This document shows positions 7,957 through 16,863 of a stretch of 64,000 nt of DNA, one piece after another; the stretch's first letter is position 1, and the number at the start of each line of letters is the position of its first letter. The notes below the pieces were generated by a model. That model was given only the letters and a program-made list of their open reading frames with translations. It was not told where the DNA came from and did not search any database. This stretch comes from Gammaproteobacteria bacterium (GTDB lineage Bacteria; Pseudomonadota; Gammaproteobacteria; Steroidobacterales; Steroidobacteraceae): NCBI GenBank assembly GCA_017577615.1, contig PKRE01000006.1, forward strand, positions 124,001-188,000, written 5' to 3'. Position numbers and translations under genes: made by a program.

Positions 7957-8865
7957 ATGAAACGCATTCTTCTCTACGTTGCCACCAACATCGCGGTCTT
8001 GGTCGTACTCAGCATCACGCTGAGATTGCTGGGGATCGATCGCATCCTCGACGAGCAGGGCGTCGGCCTCGATATGAACGCGCTGCTCATCTTCTCGGCG
8101 GTGATCGGCTTCTCCGGCTCGCTCTTCTCGCTTGCCATCTCCAAATGGACCGCCAAGCGGATGATGGGCGTACGAATCATCGAGCAGCCGAGCAACCCCA
8201 CCGAGCGCTGGCTCGTCGAGACAGTACGCCGCCAAGCGGAAGCGGTTGGCATCGGCATGCCTGAGGTTGGAATCTTCGAGAGCCCCGACATGAACGCGTT
8301 CGCCACCGGCGCCCGTCGGGATAACGCGCTCGTCGCCGTCAGCACGGGGCTCTTGGCTGGCATGTCCAAGTCCGAGGTCGAGGCGGTTCTCGCGCACGAG
8401 GTCAGCCATGTGGCCAATGGCGACATGGTCACGCTCACGCTCATCCAGGGTGTGGTCAATACGTTCGTGATCTTCCTCTCGCGTGTCATCGGTTACACGG
8501 TGGATCGCGTCGTCTTCAAGACCGAGCGCGGTCACGGACCCGCATTCATCGTGACGGTGATCATCGCGCAGCTGGTGCTGGGCATCCTGGCAAGCATGAT
8601 CGTGATGTGGTTCTCCCGTTACCGCGAGTTCCGTGCCGACGCCGGCGGCGCACAGCTGGCGGGCCGCAGCGCCATGATCGCCGCGCTCGAGCGTTTGCGG
8701 CAGCGACACAGCGAGCCGCTGCCGGAGCACATGGCAGCGTTCGGGATCAACAACAGCCGCATCGCTGCCGGTATCCAGCGCCTGTTCATGACACACCCGC
8801 CGCTGGAGGAGCGCATTGCCGCGCTCCGCGCCGCCGAAACGGACCTCGGGCTCCGGCGCGCCTGA
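7957..8865 (+). CDS. htpX: Membrane zinc metalloprotease HtpX (M48B)
   Basis: The ATG at 7957 begins MKRILLYVATNIAVLVV, the usual HtpX start, giving 302 residues. HtpX is an inner-membrane protease that, with FtsH, removes misfolded membrane proteins. Two N-terminal helices (about 5-25 and 42-62) precede the zinc site HEVSH (His147, Glu148, His151); the third ligand is Glu in YREFRADAGG (about 224). Two more helices lie between these sites. MTHPPLEERIAALR closes the domain. Length and motif order match the family throughout. Confidence 0.96.
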   Translation: MKRILLYVATNIAVLVVLSITLRLLGIDRILDEQGVGLDMNALLIFSAVIGFSGSLFSLAISKWTAKRMMGVRIIEQPSNPTERWLVETVRRQAEAVGIGMPEVGIFESPDMNAFATGARRDNALVAVSTGLLAGMSKSEVEAVLAHEVSHVANGDMVTLTLIQGVVNTFVIFLSRVIGYTVDRVVFKTERGHGPAFIVTVIIAQLVLGILASMIVMWFSRYREFRADAGGAQLAGRSAMIAALERLRQRHSEPLPEHMAAFGINNSRIAAGIQRLFMTHPPLEERIAALRAAETDLGLRRA

Positions 8866-8885
8866 CCGGGCTGGGATGGGTGACC

Positions 8886-9052
8886 GGAGGCCGGGACTGG
8901 AGGCTGGAGCAAGAGCGCTCTGGCCCGAGCCCCGAGCCCCTGGCCACCGAACGAGCCCAGCGCCCAGCTATCCAGAGCCCTAGGGCAGCGGTGACCCGCA
9001 AATGCGGCGCGCTGCGTGCCGCGCTCCAAGCTCCTAGCCCGGCCTTCCCGAC
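8886..9052. repeat. Degenerate GAGCCC/CCAGCGCCCAG intergenic repeat
   Basis: The gap after htpX contains CCCGAGCCCCGAGCCCC (about 8924-8940) and GAGCCCAGCGCCCAGC (about 8953-8968), with a CCAGAGCCC just after. The same words occur in other intergenic gaps of this window (near 11861, 14408-14561 and 60350), on either strand. This is a dispersed, decayed repeat rather than coding sequence. Confidence 0.5.
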
Positions 9053-9079
9053 GCGGCTCCCACCTGAGATCATGCCTTC

Positions 9080-10495
9080 ATGGCGATTCGTGCTTCGATC
9101 CTTGATGAGCTGCGCCGCATCGTCGGCCCAGCCGGCTACCTCGACCAACCGTCGGATATCGAGCCATACACCATCGATCATCGCCGGCTTTATCGAGGCG
9201 CGACCCCTCTCGTGTTGCGTCCACAGTCGACGGAAGAAGTCTCGCGCATTCTGCGCCTGTGCAACGAAGAACGAATCGGCGTGGTACCCATCGGTGGGAA
9301 CACAAGTTACTGTGGCGGCGCGACACCCAGCGCGGACGGCAACCAGATCGTTGTGTCGCTCGCGCGCATGCGGCGCATTCGTTCGATCGATCCAGACAAT
9401 TTCACTTTGATCGCCGAGGCGGGATGTGTGCTGCAGGAAGTGCAGGAAGCGGCAGCTGCCGTCGACCGTCTGTTCCCGCTCAGCTTGGGCTCCGAGGGCT
9501 CGTGCCAGCTTGGCGGCAACTTGTCGACGAACGCGGGCGGCACGGCCGTGCTGCGCTACGGCATGATGCGCGATCTAGTGCTCGGGCTCGAAGTCGTCCT
9601 TCCTGACGGGCGCATCTGGGACGGGTTGAGCCAGCTCAGAAAGGACAACACCGGCTACGACTTGCGCAATCTCTTCATCGGCGCTGAAGGTACGCTCGGC
9701 ATCATCACGGCTGCTTCGTGCAAGCTCTTCTCTCGGCCGCGCGAGCTGATCACCGCGTTCGCAGCGGTGGCGGATCCGAGTGCCGCGGTGACCCTGCTGT
9801 CGCGCTTGCGTGCGGCGACTGGCGATGCGGTCAGCACTTTCGAGCTCATACCGCGCTTTGGCCTGGATCTTGTGATCAGGCACGTGCCTGGCACCAGCGA
9901 CCCTTTCGACGAGGCCCACAGCTGGTATGTGCTGACGGAGGTAAGCTCCGCGCGCACCGACAGCGAACTGCGCGAGATCATCGAGCGGGAACTGTTCGCA
10001 GCCATCGAAAACGGCACGGTGCGCGATGCCGTGATCGCCCAGAACGAAGCACAGCGTGAGGCTTTCTGGCGTCTGCGGGAATCGATACCCGAAGGGCAGC
10101 GTTTAGAGGGCGCGAGCATCAAGCACGACATTTCTGTTCCGACGAGTGCGCTGCCGCGCTTCATCGAGGAGGCGAGCGCCATGCTCAACAGCCTCGTGCC
10201 CGATGCGCGCATCCTGCCGTACGGCCATCTCGGCGACGGCAATTTGCACTTCAATCTGAGCGTTCCGGTAGGCGGCGATGCCGCGCAGTTCATGGCTCGC
10301 GCAGGGCAAATCCACAGCGCGATGTATGACCTCGTCGCACGATACGGTGGCAGCTTCAGCGCGGAGCACGGCATCGGACAGCTCAAGCGGACAGAGCTCG
10401 CGCGCTATAAGCATCCGGTAGCGCTCGAGGTCATGCGCGCCATCAAGCAAACGCTCGACCCGAACGGCATCATGAATCCCGGCAAGGTGCTCTAG
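9080..10495 (+). CDS. FAD-linked 2-hydroxyacid dehydrogenase (GlcD / D-2-hydroxyglutarate dehydrogenase type)
   Basis: The protein has 471 residues and fits the VAO/PCMH flavoprotein superfamily. Residues about 40-220 form the FAD-binding domain: VVPIGGNTSYCGG, SLGSEGSCQLGGNLSTNAGG, GYDLRNLFIGAEGTLGIIT. The C-terminal FAD-oxidase domain includes LPYGHLGDGNLHFN, SAEHGIGQLKR and the closing LDPNGIMNPGKVL. Such enzymes oxidise D-lactate, glycolate or D-2-hydroxyglutarate and pass electrons to a membrane acceptor; sequence alone does not fix the substrate. The gene stands alone on its strand. Confidence 0.88.
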   Translation: MAIRASILDELRRIVGPAGYLDQPSDIEPYTIDHRRLYRGATPLVLRPQSTEEVSRILRLCNEERIGVVPIGGNTSYCGGATPSADGNQIVVSLARMRRIRSIDPDNFTLIAEAGCVLQEVQEAAAAVDRLFPLSLGSEGSCQLGGNLSTNAGGTAVLRYGMMRDLVLGLEVVLPDGRIWDGLSQLRKDNTGYDLRNLFIGAEGTLGIITAASCKLFSRPRELITAFAAVADPSAAVTLLSRLRAATGDAVSTFELIPRFGLDLVIRHVPGTSDPFDEAHSWYVLTEVSSARTDSELREIIERELFAAIENGTVRDAVIAQNEAQREAFWRLRESIPEGQRLEGASIKHDISVPTSALPRFIEEASAMLNSLVPDARILPYGHLGDGNLHFNLSVPVGGDAAQFMARAGQIHSAMYDLVARYGGSFSAEHGIGQLKRTELARYKHPVALEVMRAIKQTLDPNGIMNPGKVL

Positions 10496-10602
10496 CATCG
10501 TCGCGACGAGCGCCACGCTTCCCACGCTGACCTAAACCCCTGCAACGGGCCGGAACAGCACCGAGCAGAGAGTCGTTTGTCGATGTGCACAGGAGTCGTC
10601 CG

Positions 10603-11766
10603 ATGACGGACACGTCGATTCTTTCCGGCTTGCCAGGGGGCATCGCGCTCTTGTCGACGATGCTGCTGAGCTCTGCCCTGCATGCACAAGAAGCCACGGA
10701 ACGCGTGCTCGATGAAGACGGCGAGCCACGCACCGTCGAGCAACGCTGGAGCCACGTCGGACTGCTTCGCGCCCGCGACCTGACACCCTTCGGGCTACTG
10801 CGTCTGGACATGCTGCCTGCACACACTGCAGACGCCCAAGCAGGCACTTGGACCTTTGAGGTCCAGCTCGCCTATCAGAACACCTTCATCATGAGCAAGA
10901 ACGTACGCGGCTATCTCGAGCAGCGACAGATCGGGCGTGCGCCGATCCGGCCGCAAGATGCCGCCGCGATTCTCGCCCTACCCGGCGATGCCTATTACAT
11001 CGACGGCGAAGTCGGCCTCGTCGATCTCATCGTTCAAAGACGCATAGATGAGTATTGGAGCGCCTATCTCACGATCCCGTACATTCATTACGGTCAAGGC
11101 GCGTTCGATAGCATCATCGAATCGTTCCACGATACTTTCGGTTTCAGTCAGCAGGGCCGCGATCTCGTTGCCCGCAATCGCTTCCAATTGCTGTACAAGC
11201 TGGGCGACATCCGGTTCGCGCAATTGGAGCGCAACACCAAAGGTGGGTTGGGCGATCCCGTCCTGGGCATACGCTATTCGCTTCCTGAACCGCGCTTCGG
11301 CTGGGACGTAGTCGTCGAAGCCGCGGTCAAGTTCGCCGTCGACGGCGAACGCTTCCTGCTATCCACCGGAGAGCACGATGTCGGTATACAGGCGACGCTG
11401 CAGCGACGGCTCGGTGAAGCCGGGCGACACGCCGTTTATCTCGCTGGCAGTGCGGTGTATTACGCGGGCGGACCGGAAATACCCGCCGATGAGACACAGA
11501 TCATTCCCACGGTGATCGTAGGCTACAGCTTCGGCATCAGCCGACACACGAGCCTCATCATGCAAGGCTATGCGAGCCGCAGTGTCATTCGACAAACGGA
11601 CATCGACGAGCTCGCAGACAACAAGTATCAATTGAGCCTCGGCGTGCAGACCCGCGGCCGCAACGTGCTCTGGAGCTTCGCCATCACGGAGAACATCTCC
11701 AACTTCAGCAACACGCCTGACGTCGGCGTGCAGCTCGGCGCGGCGTACATGCCGAAGGCGAAATAG
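10603..11766 (+). CDS. Predicted outer-membrane protein, DUF3187-like
   Basis: ATG at 10603 is preferred because AGGAG lies seven bases upstream, giving 387 residues. A signal peptide ends near SALHAQ/EAT. The rest alternates hydrophobic and polar residues in short strands with aromatic girdles (for example TWTFEVQLAYQNTF and SAYLTIPYIHYGQGAF), as in outer-membrane beta-barrels, and ends in a beta-strand-like segment (VGVQLGAAYMP). The content resembles the DUF3187 family of uncharacterised gammaproteobacterial proteins. No partner gene is adjacent. Family assignment is from memory of its motifs and is moderate. Confidence 0.65.
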   Translation: MTDTSILSGLPGGIALLSTMLLSSALHAQEATERVLDEDGEPRTVEQRWSHVGLLRARDLTPFGLLRLDMLPAHTADAQAGTWTFEVQLAYQNTFIMSKNVRGYLEQRQIGRAPIRPQDAAAILALPGDAYYIDGEVGLVDLIVQRRIDEYWSAYLTIPYIHYGQGAFDSIIESFHDTFGFSQQGRDLVARNRFQLLYKLGDIRFAQLERNTKGGLGDPVLGIRYSLPEPRFGWDVVVEAAVKFAVDGERFLLSTGEHDVGIQATLQRRLGEAGRHAVYLAGSAVYYAGGPEIPADETQIIPTVIVGYSFGISRHTSLIMQGYASRSVIRQTDIDELADNKYQLSLGVQTRGRNVLWSFAITENISNFSNTPDVGVQLGAAYMPKAK

Positions 11767-11879
11767 GGGTCGGGGCTTGGGGCAGCCCTGACAAAGCTAA
11801 CAGCGGGCCAGTGCTAACGGGCGGTCGGCGGTCGATAGTGTCTCGCCGTTTCCCTCCAGCCCCGAGCCCCAAACCCAAC

Positions 11880-13898
11880 CTAACCTCCGACTCTTCCGCC
11901 GCCTTCCCTTCGCACTGCGATGACGCTGGCACGTGGCTGAGTGCCCGGACCGTCGGGCCAATGACTGATGGGTTCGGTGACGCTACCGCCGCTGCCAGGA
12001 TGCTGGATGCTGAGAAACAGCGTTTCACCGTCGGGCGTGAACTCGCAGCCGCAGATTTCCGCGCCCACTGGCCCGCTCATGAAGCGCTGCAGGCGACCGC
12101 GTTCGGGTCCTACGGTGGGACAAACCCAGCAGCCATTGTTCGATTCGTCTGGCTGCTCGCCATCGGTCACGATCCATAGGTTGCCGTCCCGGTCGAAACC
12201 GAGATTGTCGGGTGAGCCGATCGGGCTGACCTCGTCTGCGTTTGTATAGCCGGCGTAATACGCGCTCTCGCTGGTCGCATCCGTAAGGCTCGCGATCAGG
12301 CGACCGCCTCTCGGATCACCGGCGAGCAGGAACACCTCCCAGGAAAAGCTCGTGGACGTGTGATCGTCCCCTGCTTCGCGGATCTCGATGATGTGACCGT
12401 AGCGGTTGAGCGCACGCGGGTTGGCCGGGTTCGGTCCGAGATCGACCTCGCGGCCGCGATAGTGTTTCACCACAGACTCGGCAGCGCGACTGTCGTTGTT
12501 CGTGCAAGCGATATAGATGCGACCCGTCACCGGATTCACATCGACGTCCTCGGGGCGGTCCATCGGCGTTGCCCCCAGGATCGCAGCTGCAGCGCGCGCT
12601 TTGATCAGCACTTCGGCCTGATCGCGGAAACCAGCCGCTTCGTTCAACGGGCCCTTCTCGTCGTAGACGAGCGGTAACCACTCGCCCGAGCCATTCGCAT
12701 CGAAACGTGCGACATACAGCGTTCCGGCATCGAGCAGATCGCGATTGGCAGCCGGATTCTTAGGATCGAACTTGCGCGCCGTCACGAACTTGTAGACATA
12801 CTCGAACTTCGCGTCGTCGCCCATGTAGACCGCCACACGCCCATCCGGCGCGACGAACGTGCTCGCGCATTCATGAGCGAAGCGTCCGAGCGCTGTCCGT
12901 TTGACCGGCGGACGGTTCGGATCCATTGGATCGATTTCGACAATCCAGCCGAAGCGAAACGGCTCGGTGGGATTGTGTATCAGATCGAAACGCGTATCGG
13001 CCGCTTCCCAGCCGTACAGCGAGTGCGTCTTCCACATTCCATAGCGCGAGTGTGCAGCAACGATGGGGTCGTCGGCCCCACGCTGCTCCTGCAGCAGCGC
13101 ATAGTTCCCGAAATAATCCTGAATGTTCTCCTCGGCCGTCAGGTACGTACCCCACGGTGTGCGTCCTCCTGCGCAGTTGCCGAACGTGCCGAGAACGCGC
13201 GTGCCGCTCGGGTCAGCCGTGGTTCGCATCAGCGCCGCGCCACGCGCCGGGCCGCCGATCTCGATCGGAGTCGTCGCGGTGATGCGGCGCGCATAACGCG
13301 AGCGCTTGACTCGCTTCCAGACACCGTGCTCGCGCACGACCTCGATGATCGAAACACCTTGAGCTGCTTGCGACACCGCGACGATCTGCGGATGCGTCTC
13401 CACATAGGCGCGGGCCGCACCGCGGCTCGCCCCCGCAAAGCCCGCATGGCCGGGATACATGAGCGCATCGTCGGTGAATTCGTTGTTCACGCACAGGATG
13501 CCGCGATCGCCGCGCGGATCGAGCGCAAAGAAGTGAATGGCATCGCAGTTCTGGCCGAACTGCTTGCTTTGCAGTTCCGCGGCGCCCGGCTCCAGCAGGA
13601 CACCATCGGCGAGACGGGCGGCGTCGAGATCGGGCACCCCGTCGAACAAAGCATCGCCCCAGCGCGCCACGACGTCATACGTGTATCCGGGCGGCAAAAT
13701 GATGGCGTCTGCCGTGCTGCCCCGGATCGGCTGAAAGCCAAGGCCTCTGGCGGCTTTGGAAGGCCCCGTGGTGGACGTCGGTGAACACCCGCCCAGCACC
13801 AGCGGTGCAAGTGCGAAGCCGGCTTGGAGGACTTCCCGGCGGGAGAAACGCTGCGCAAGAAGCGCTTGGAAGGGTTTCGACTCATTAGACATGGGCAT
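11880..13898 (-). CDS. PhoX-family (DUF839) phosphatase-like protein with Tat signal
   Basis: This 672-residue product (a second ATG six bases on would give 670) belongs to the PhoX/DUF839 family of secreted alkaline-phosphatase-like proteins, which use Ca and Fe. The N-terminus has a twin-arginine motif (RFSRREVLQAG, residues about 18-28) followed by a hydrophobic run ending LVLGGC, which also fits a lipobox, so it may be a Tat-exported lipoprotein. Family landmarks include LPPGYTYDVVARWGD, CVNNEFTDDALMYPG, NCAGGRTPWGTYLTAEEN, RPEDVDVNPVTGRIYIACT and SPDNLGFDRDGNLWIVTDGE. Whether it is an active phosphatase is not shown by sequence alone. Confidence 0.88.
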   Translation of the reverse strand: MPMSNESKPFQALLAQRFSRREVLQAGFALAPLVLGGCSPTSTTGPSKAARGLGFQPIRGSTADAIILPPGYTYDVVARWGDALFDGVPDLDAARLADGVLLEPGAAELQSKQFGQNCDAIHFFALDPRGDRGILCVNNEFTDDALMYPGHAGFAGASRGAARAYVETHPQIVAVSQAAQGVSIIEVVREHGVWKRVKRSRYARRITATTPIEIGGPARGAALMRTTADPSGTRVLGTFGNCAGGRTPWGTYLTAEENIQDYFGNYALLQEQRGADDPIVAAHSRYGMWKTHSLYGWEAADTRFDLIHNPTEPFRFGWIVEIDPMDPNRPPVKRTALGRFAHECASTFVAPDGRVAVYMGDDAKFEYVYKFVTARKFDPKNPAANRDLLDAGTLYVARFDANGSGEWLPLVYDEKGPLNEAAGFRDQAEVLIKARAAAAILGATPMDRPEDVDVNPVTGRIYIACTNNDSRAAESVVKHYRGREVDLGPNPANPRALNRYGHIIEIREAGDDHTSTSFSWEVFLLAGDPRGGRLIASLTDATSESAYYAGYTNADEVSPIGSPDNLGFDRDGNLWIVTDGEQPDESNNGCWVCPTVGPERGRLQRFMSGPVGAEICGCEFTPDGETLFLSIQHPGSGGSVTEPISHWPDGPGTQPRASVIAVRREGGGRVGG

Positions 13899-14005
13899 TG
13901 GCCACGACTAGCAGATCGACGAAACGTGCTAGCTCAGCCGGACAGAGAATGGCTGCACGTGCCACTCGACCCTGAGCTCAACCGATGCTCGTGCAACGCC
14001 TTCGA

Positions 14006-14350
14006 TCAGGAGCCTCGTCTTGCCGTTACGAGGATCCATTCGAAGCGCATGGGCGTATCGGCCGGTTGCGGCGCATATCGGTGCGAGGCGATCCACGCGA
14101 CCAGTGCCTCGCGCGCACATTCAGGACCGGAAGAGACCTCGATATTGCCCGTTCGCCCGTCTTGCAGAACCGTGTATTCGACGAGCACGGCTCCATCGAC
14201 TTCACAACCGCGCTCGATACGGAGCGGCTCGGAACTCAATACCTCAGGCTGTCGCGGTGGCTCCGGAATGCGCGTAGGCGCGAGCTGACATCCGCCGAGG
14301 GTCACCGCCACTAGCAATAGACCGGCTGAAACAAAGCGATACGTTCGCAT
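14006..14350 (-). CDS. Small lipoprotein with TonB-C-like domain
   Basis: The ATG at 14350 gives 114 residues; the longer frame upstream runs through intergenic repeats and lacks a signal. The start MRTYRFVSAGLLLVAVTLGGC is a lipoprotein signal with lipobox LGGC. After a Pro-rich linker (TRIPEPPRQPE) the C-terminal half resembles a TonB C-terminal fold: GAVLVEYTVLQDGRTGNIEV, then a conserved Ala-rich helix and RYAPQPADTPMRFEWILV. A free-standing lipoprotein of this type is usually an envelope protein of unknown role rather than TonB itself. Confidence 0.7.
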   Translation of the reverse strand: MRTYRFVSAGLLLVAVTLGGCQLAPTRIPEPPRQPEVLSSEPLRIERGCEVDGAVLVEYTVLQDGRTGNIEVSSGPECAREALVAWIASHRYAPQPADTPMRFEWILVTARRGS

Positions 14351-14714
14351 GCAGCCGATGATAGCCGGATGCAGGGCTGCTGGGCACCCGGCGGCGCATG
14401 CACACAGGGTTCTGGGCCACTGGGCGCTGGGCTCTGGCGACGCGCTTCGCGCAGAACGTCGTTGCAGATACGTGTGCTCCCTACGTGAAGCAGCGCGAAG
14501 CGCGAAAACGTACGTACCGGCGGAGAACTGGGGTTCTGGGCAGCTGGGTGCTGGGCTCGGGCTAAAGAGACGCACTTAACGCGTCAACGTCGTCGGACTA
14601 CGCGCTTGTGCTCCCTCCCGCGCAGCGAATGCGAACAGATGCTCCCTCCCGTGCAGCGAATGCAAGCGGACGCTCCCTCCCCCGCTTGCGGGGGAGGGGT
14701 GGGGAGGGGGCACC
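14351..14714. repeat. Repeat-filled intergenic region (two 30-mers, 31-bp tandem repeat, GC hairpin)
   Basis: This gene-free stretch holds two near-identical 30-base direct repeats at 14408-14437 and 14532-14561 (four mismatches; core CTGGG...GCTGGGCTC). It then holds a 31-base tandem repeat with units at 14610-14640 and 14641-14671 and a third truncated copy from 14672, each beginning GCTCCCTCCC. The third unit runs into a perfect hairpin, CTCCCCCGC / GCGGGGGAG around a TT loop (14677-14696, with two further pairs outside). No T-run follows, so it is not a normal intrinsic terminator. Confidence 0.75.
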
Positions 14715-15830
14715 TCAACCGCCAGCAACCTTGCGCTCCTCCGTTGCTTCGGAGTCTTCCAGCGGAGCAACACCCAGACGCTTGTGCATGATCGGGCTGG
14801 TCGTCGTGTACTGCAGATGCACCTTCTTGCCCGGCTCGAGGTACTCCTTGATGGCGAACGCAGCGAGCGCCGCTTCGTGAAAGCCCGACAAGATCAGCTT
14901 CTTCTTGCCCGGGTAGGTGTTGATGTCGCCGACCGCGAAGATGCCGGGAACATTCGTCTGGAACTTGGCAGTGTCGACGACGATCTGCTTCTTGTGCAGC
15001 TCGAGGCCCCATTCTGCAATCGGGCCCAGCTTCGGATGCAGACCGAAGAACACGAGCAGCTGATCGAGCTCAACCCGCCGCACGACACTGTCGGTACCAA
15101 GCACGCTCACCGACTTCAGCACACCGTCGACGGTATGGATTTCCTTCACCTGTCCGATCATGACGTCGGCCCGCAGCTCGTCGCGCAACGCGAAGAGCTT
15201 CGCCACGGAAGCCGGAGCGGCGCGAAACTCGGGCCGGCGATGCACGACCACCACACTGCGCGCGTAGTCAACCAAAGTCAGCGCCCAATCGAGAGCGGAG
15301 TCGCCGCCACCGCAAATAACGACATCCTGATCGGTGAACGCACGTGGATCCTTCACGCGGTAGTGCAGATACTTCCCTTCGATTTCCTCGGCGCCCGGCA
15401 CGTCGAGCTTACGCGGCTGGAAGGAACCCACACCGGCTGCAATCACGACCGCCCCGGCATCGAAGACAGTCCCAGCGCTCGTTACGACACGGAAGCGTCC
15501 GTTCTCCTGGCGCTGCACTTCCGTGACCTCCTGACCGAGGTGCATTCCCGGCTTGAACGGCTTGATCTGCTCGAGCAGGCGATCTGTGAGCTCCTGGCCG
15601 GTGCAGACGGGCACCGCGGGGATGTCGTAAATCGGCTTGTCCGGATAGAGCTCAGCACATTGCCCGCCGGGGACCTTGAGCGAGTCGACGACATGAGCTT
15701 TGAGGCCCAGCAATCCCAGCTCGAACACCTGGAACAGTCCGCACGGGCCCGCACCGACGATGACGACGTCGGTCTGGATCGGATGTCGCTCGAACTTAAG
15801 CGCTGAGTCGTTGGTAGCCGTCGAGGTCAC
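14715..15830 (-). CDS. Thioredoxin-reductase-like ferredoxin/flavodoxin--NADP+ reductase (paralogue 1)
   Basis: This 371-residue flavoprotein carries the FAD motif GAGPCGLFQVFELGLLG, PGGQCAELYPDKPIYDIPA, the NADPH motif ICGGGDSALDWAL with HRRPEFRAAP, and ATP-like VGDINTYPGKKKLILSGFHEAA near the end. It lacks the CxxC of thioredoxin reductase, as in the type of ferredoxin-NADP+ reductase found in many bacteria. The first 35 bases overlap the end of cysK upstream, so it is the last gene of the cysH-cysG-cysK operon. That context suggests electron supply to sulfite reduction. A close paralogue lies at 24507-25592. Confidence 0.88.
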   Translation of the reverse strand: MTSTATNDSALKFERHPIQTDVVIVGAGPCGLFQVFELGLLGLKAHVVDSLKVPGGQCAELYPDKPIYDIPAVPVCTGQELTDRLLEQIKPFKPGMHLGQEVTEVQRQENGRFRVVTSAGTVFDAGAVVIAAGVGSFQPRKLDVPGAEEIEGKYLHYRVKDPRAFTDQDVVICGGGDSALDWALTLVDYARSVVVVHRRPEFRAAPASVAKLFALRDELRADVMIGQVKEIHTVDGVLKSVSVLGTDSVVRRVELDQLLVFFGLHPKLGPIAEWGLELHKKQIVVDTAKFQTNVPGIFAVGDINTYPGKKKLILSGFHEAALAAFAIKEYLEPGKKVHLQYTTTSPIMHKRLGVAPLEDSEATEERKVAGG

Positions 15831-16863
15831 GAGGCGTCTCCGTGGTGATTGAAGCTGGTTGTACCTGCTGAGTGAGACCTGCCGCTTCGAGGAGGCCCTT
15901 CTCGCTCAGCCACTTTCGATTGAACAAGCGCGACTGATACTTCGCGCCGCTATCGCACAGGATCGTCACGATCGTGTGACCGGGGCCGAGACGCTGCGCG
16001 AGTTGCACTGCCGCCGCAACGTTGACACCGCTCGTGCTCCCGAGGAACAAGCCCTCCTCGCGAAGCAATTGATAGACGGTGCGCACACATTCGACGTCGG
16101 TGATGTGGAGCGCGTCGTCGAGAGGCGCGCCCTCGAGATTGGCGGTGACACGACCGATTCCGATGCCTTCGGTAATGGACGCCGGACCGATCTGCTTCAA
16201 CTCGCCGTAACGCACCCAATGATAAAGCGAGCTGCCTTGCGGGTCCGCTAAAACGGTCAGAATCTTAGGGTTTTCCCGTTTGAGATAGCGGGAAATCCCG
16301 CCCAGCGTACCGCCCGTGCCGGCTGCTGCCACGAACGCATCGATGCGCCCGCCTGTCTGCGCCCAAATCTCTGGGCCCGTCGTCTGCTCGTGCGCGTCGC
16401 GATTGGCCGTGTTGTCGAATTGATTCGCCCAGATCGCGCCCGGGATTTCATCCGCAAGCCGGCGCGCGATTTTCTGATAATGATTCGGGTCCGAATACGG
16501 AACCGCTTTGACGCGCAGCACTTCCGCACCAAGCGCCTCGATCAATTGATATTTCTCCGCCGATTGGTTGTCGGGCATGACGATCACGCACCGATAACCG
16601 CGCGCGTTGCAGACGTGCGCAAGACCGATTCCGGTGTTGCCGGCGGTACCCTCGACAACAGTGCCGCCTGGCTTCAAACGGCCGCTCCGCTCGGCATCCT
16701 CGATGATCGCACGAGCAGCGCGGTCCTTGACCGAGCCGCCCGGATTCATGAACTCCGCTTTGCCGAGAATCTCACAACCGGTGAGATCACTGAAGCGATT
16801 GAGACGGATAAGCGGCGTATTGCCGATCGCCTCGGCAAAACCGCGCCGGATCGAATGGCTCAT
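15796..16863 (-). CDS. cysK: Cysteine synthase (O-acetylserine sulfhydrylase family)
   Basis: This 355-residue PLP enzyme makes cysteine from O-acetylserine and sulfide. The PLP lysine is Lys46 in NPGGSVKDRAA. The substrate loop reads EGTAGNTGIGLA, the variant seen in one branch of bacterial cysteine synthases in place of EPTSGNTG. PLP phosphate binding is at AAAGTGGTLGG and the C-terminal Ser is in ILCDSGAKY. The start overlaps the stop of cysG by four bases and the 3' end overlaps the reductase gene by 35 bases, giving a tightly packed sulfur operon. CysM-like or cystathionine beta-synthase-like use of other substrates is possible. Confidence 0.9.
   Translation of the reverse strand: MSHSIRRGFAEAIGNTPLIRLNRFSDLTGCEILGKAEFMNPGGSVKDRAARAIIEDAERSGRLKPGGTVVEGTAGNTGIGLAHVCNARGYRCVIVMPDNQSAEKYQLIEALGAEVLRVKAVPYSDPNHYQKIARRLADEIPGAIWANQFDNTANRDAHEQTTGPEIWAQTGGRIDAFVAAAGTGGTLGGISRYLKRENPKILTVLADPQGSSLYHWVRYGELKQIGPASITEGIGIGRVTANLEGAPLDDALHITDVECVRTVYQLLREEGLFLGSTSGVNVAAAVQLAQRLGPGHTIVTILCDSGAKYQSRLFNRKWLSEKGLLEAAGLTQQVQPASITTETPRDLDGYQRLSA

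Noticed and set aside
7546..8796. 416-residue frame opposite htpX
   Set aside because: The translation is His/Arg/Asp-rich without any family motif; htpX on the other strand is unmistakable.
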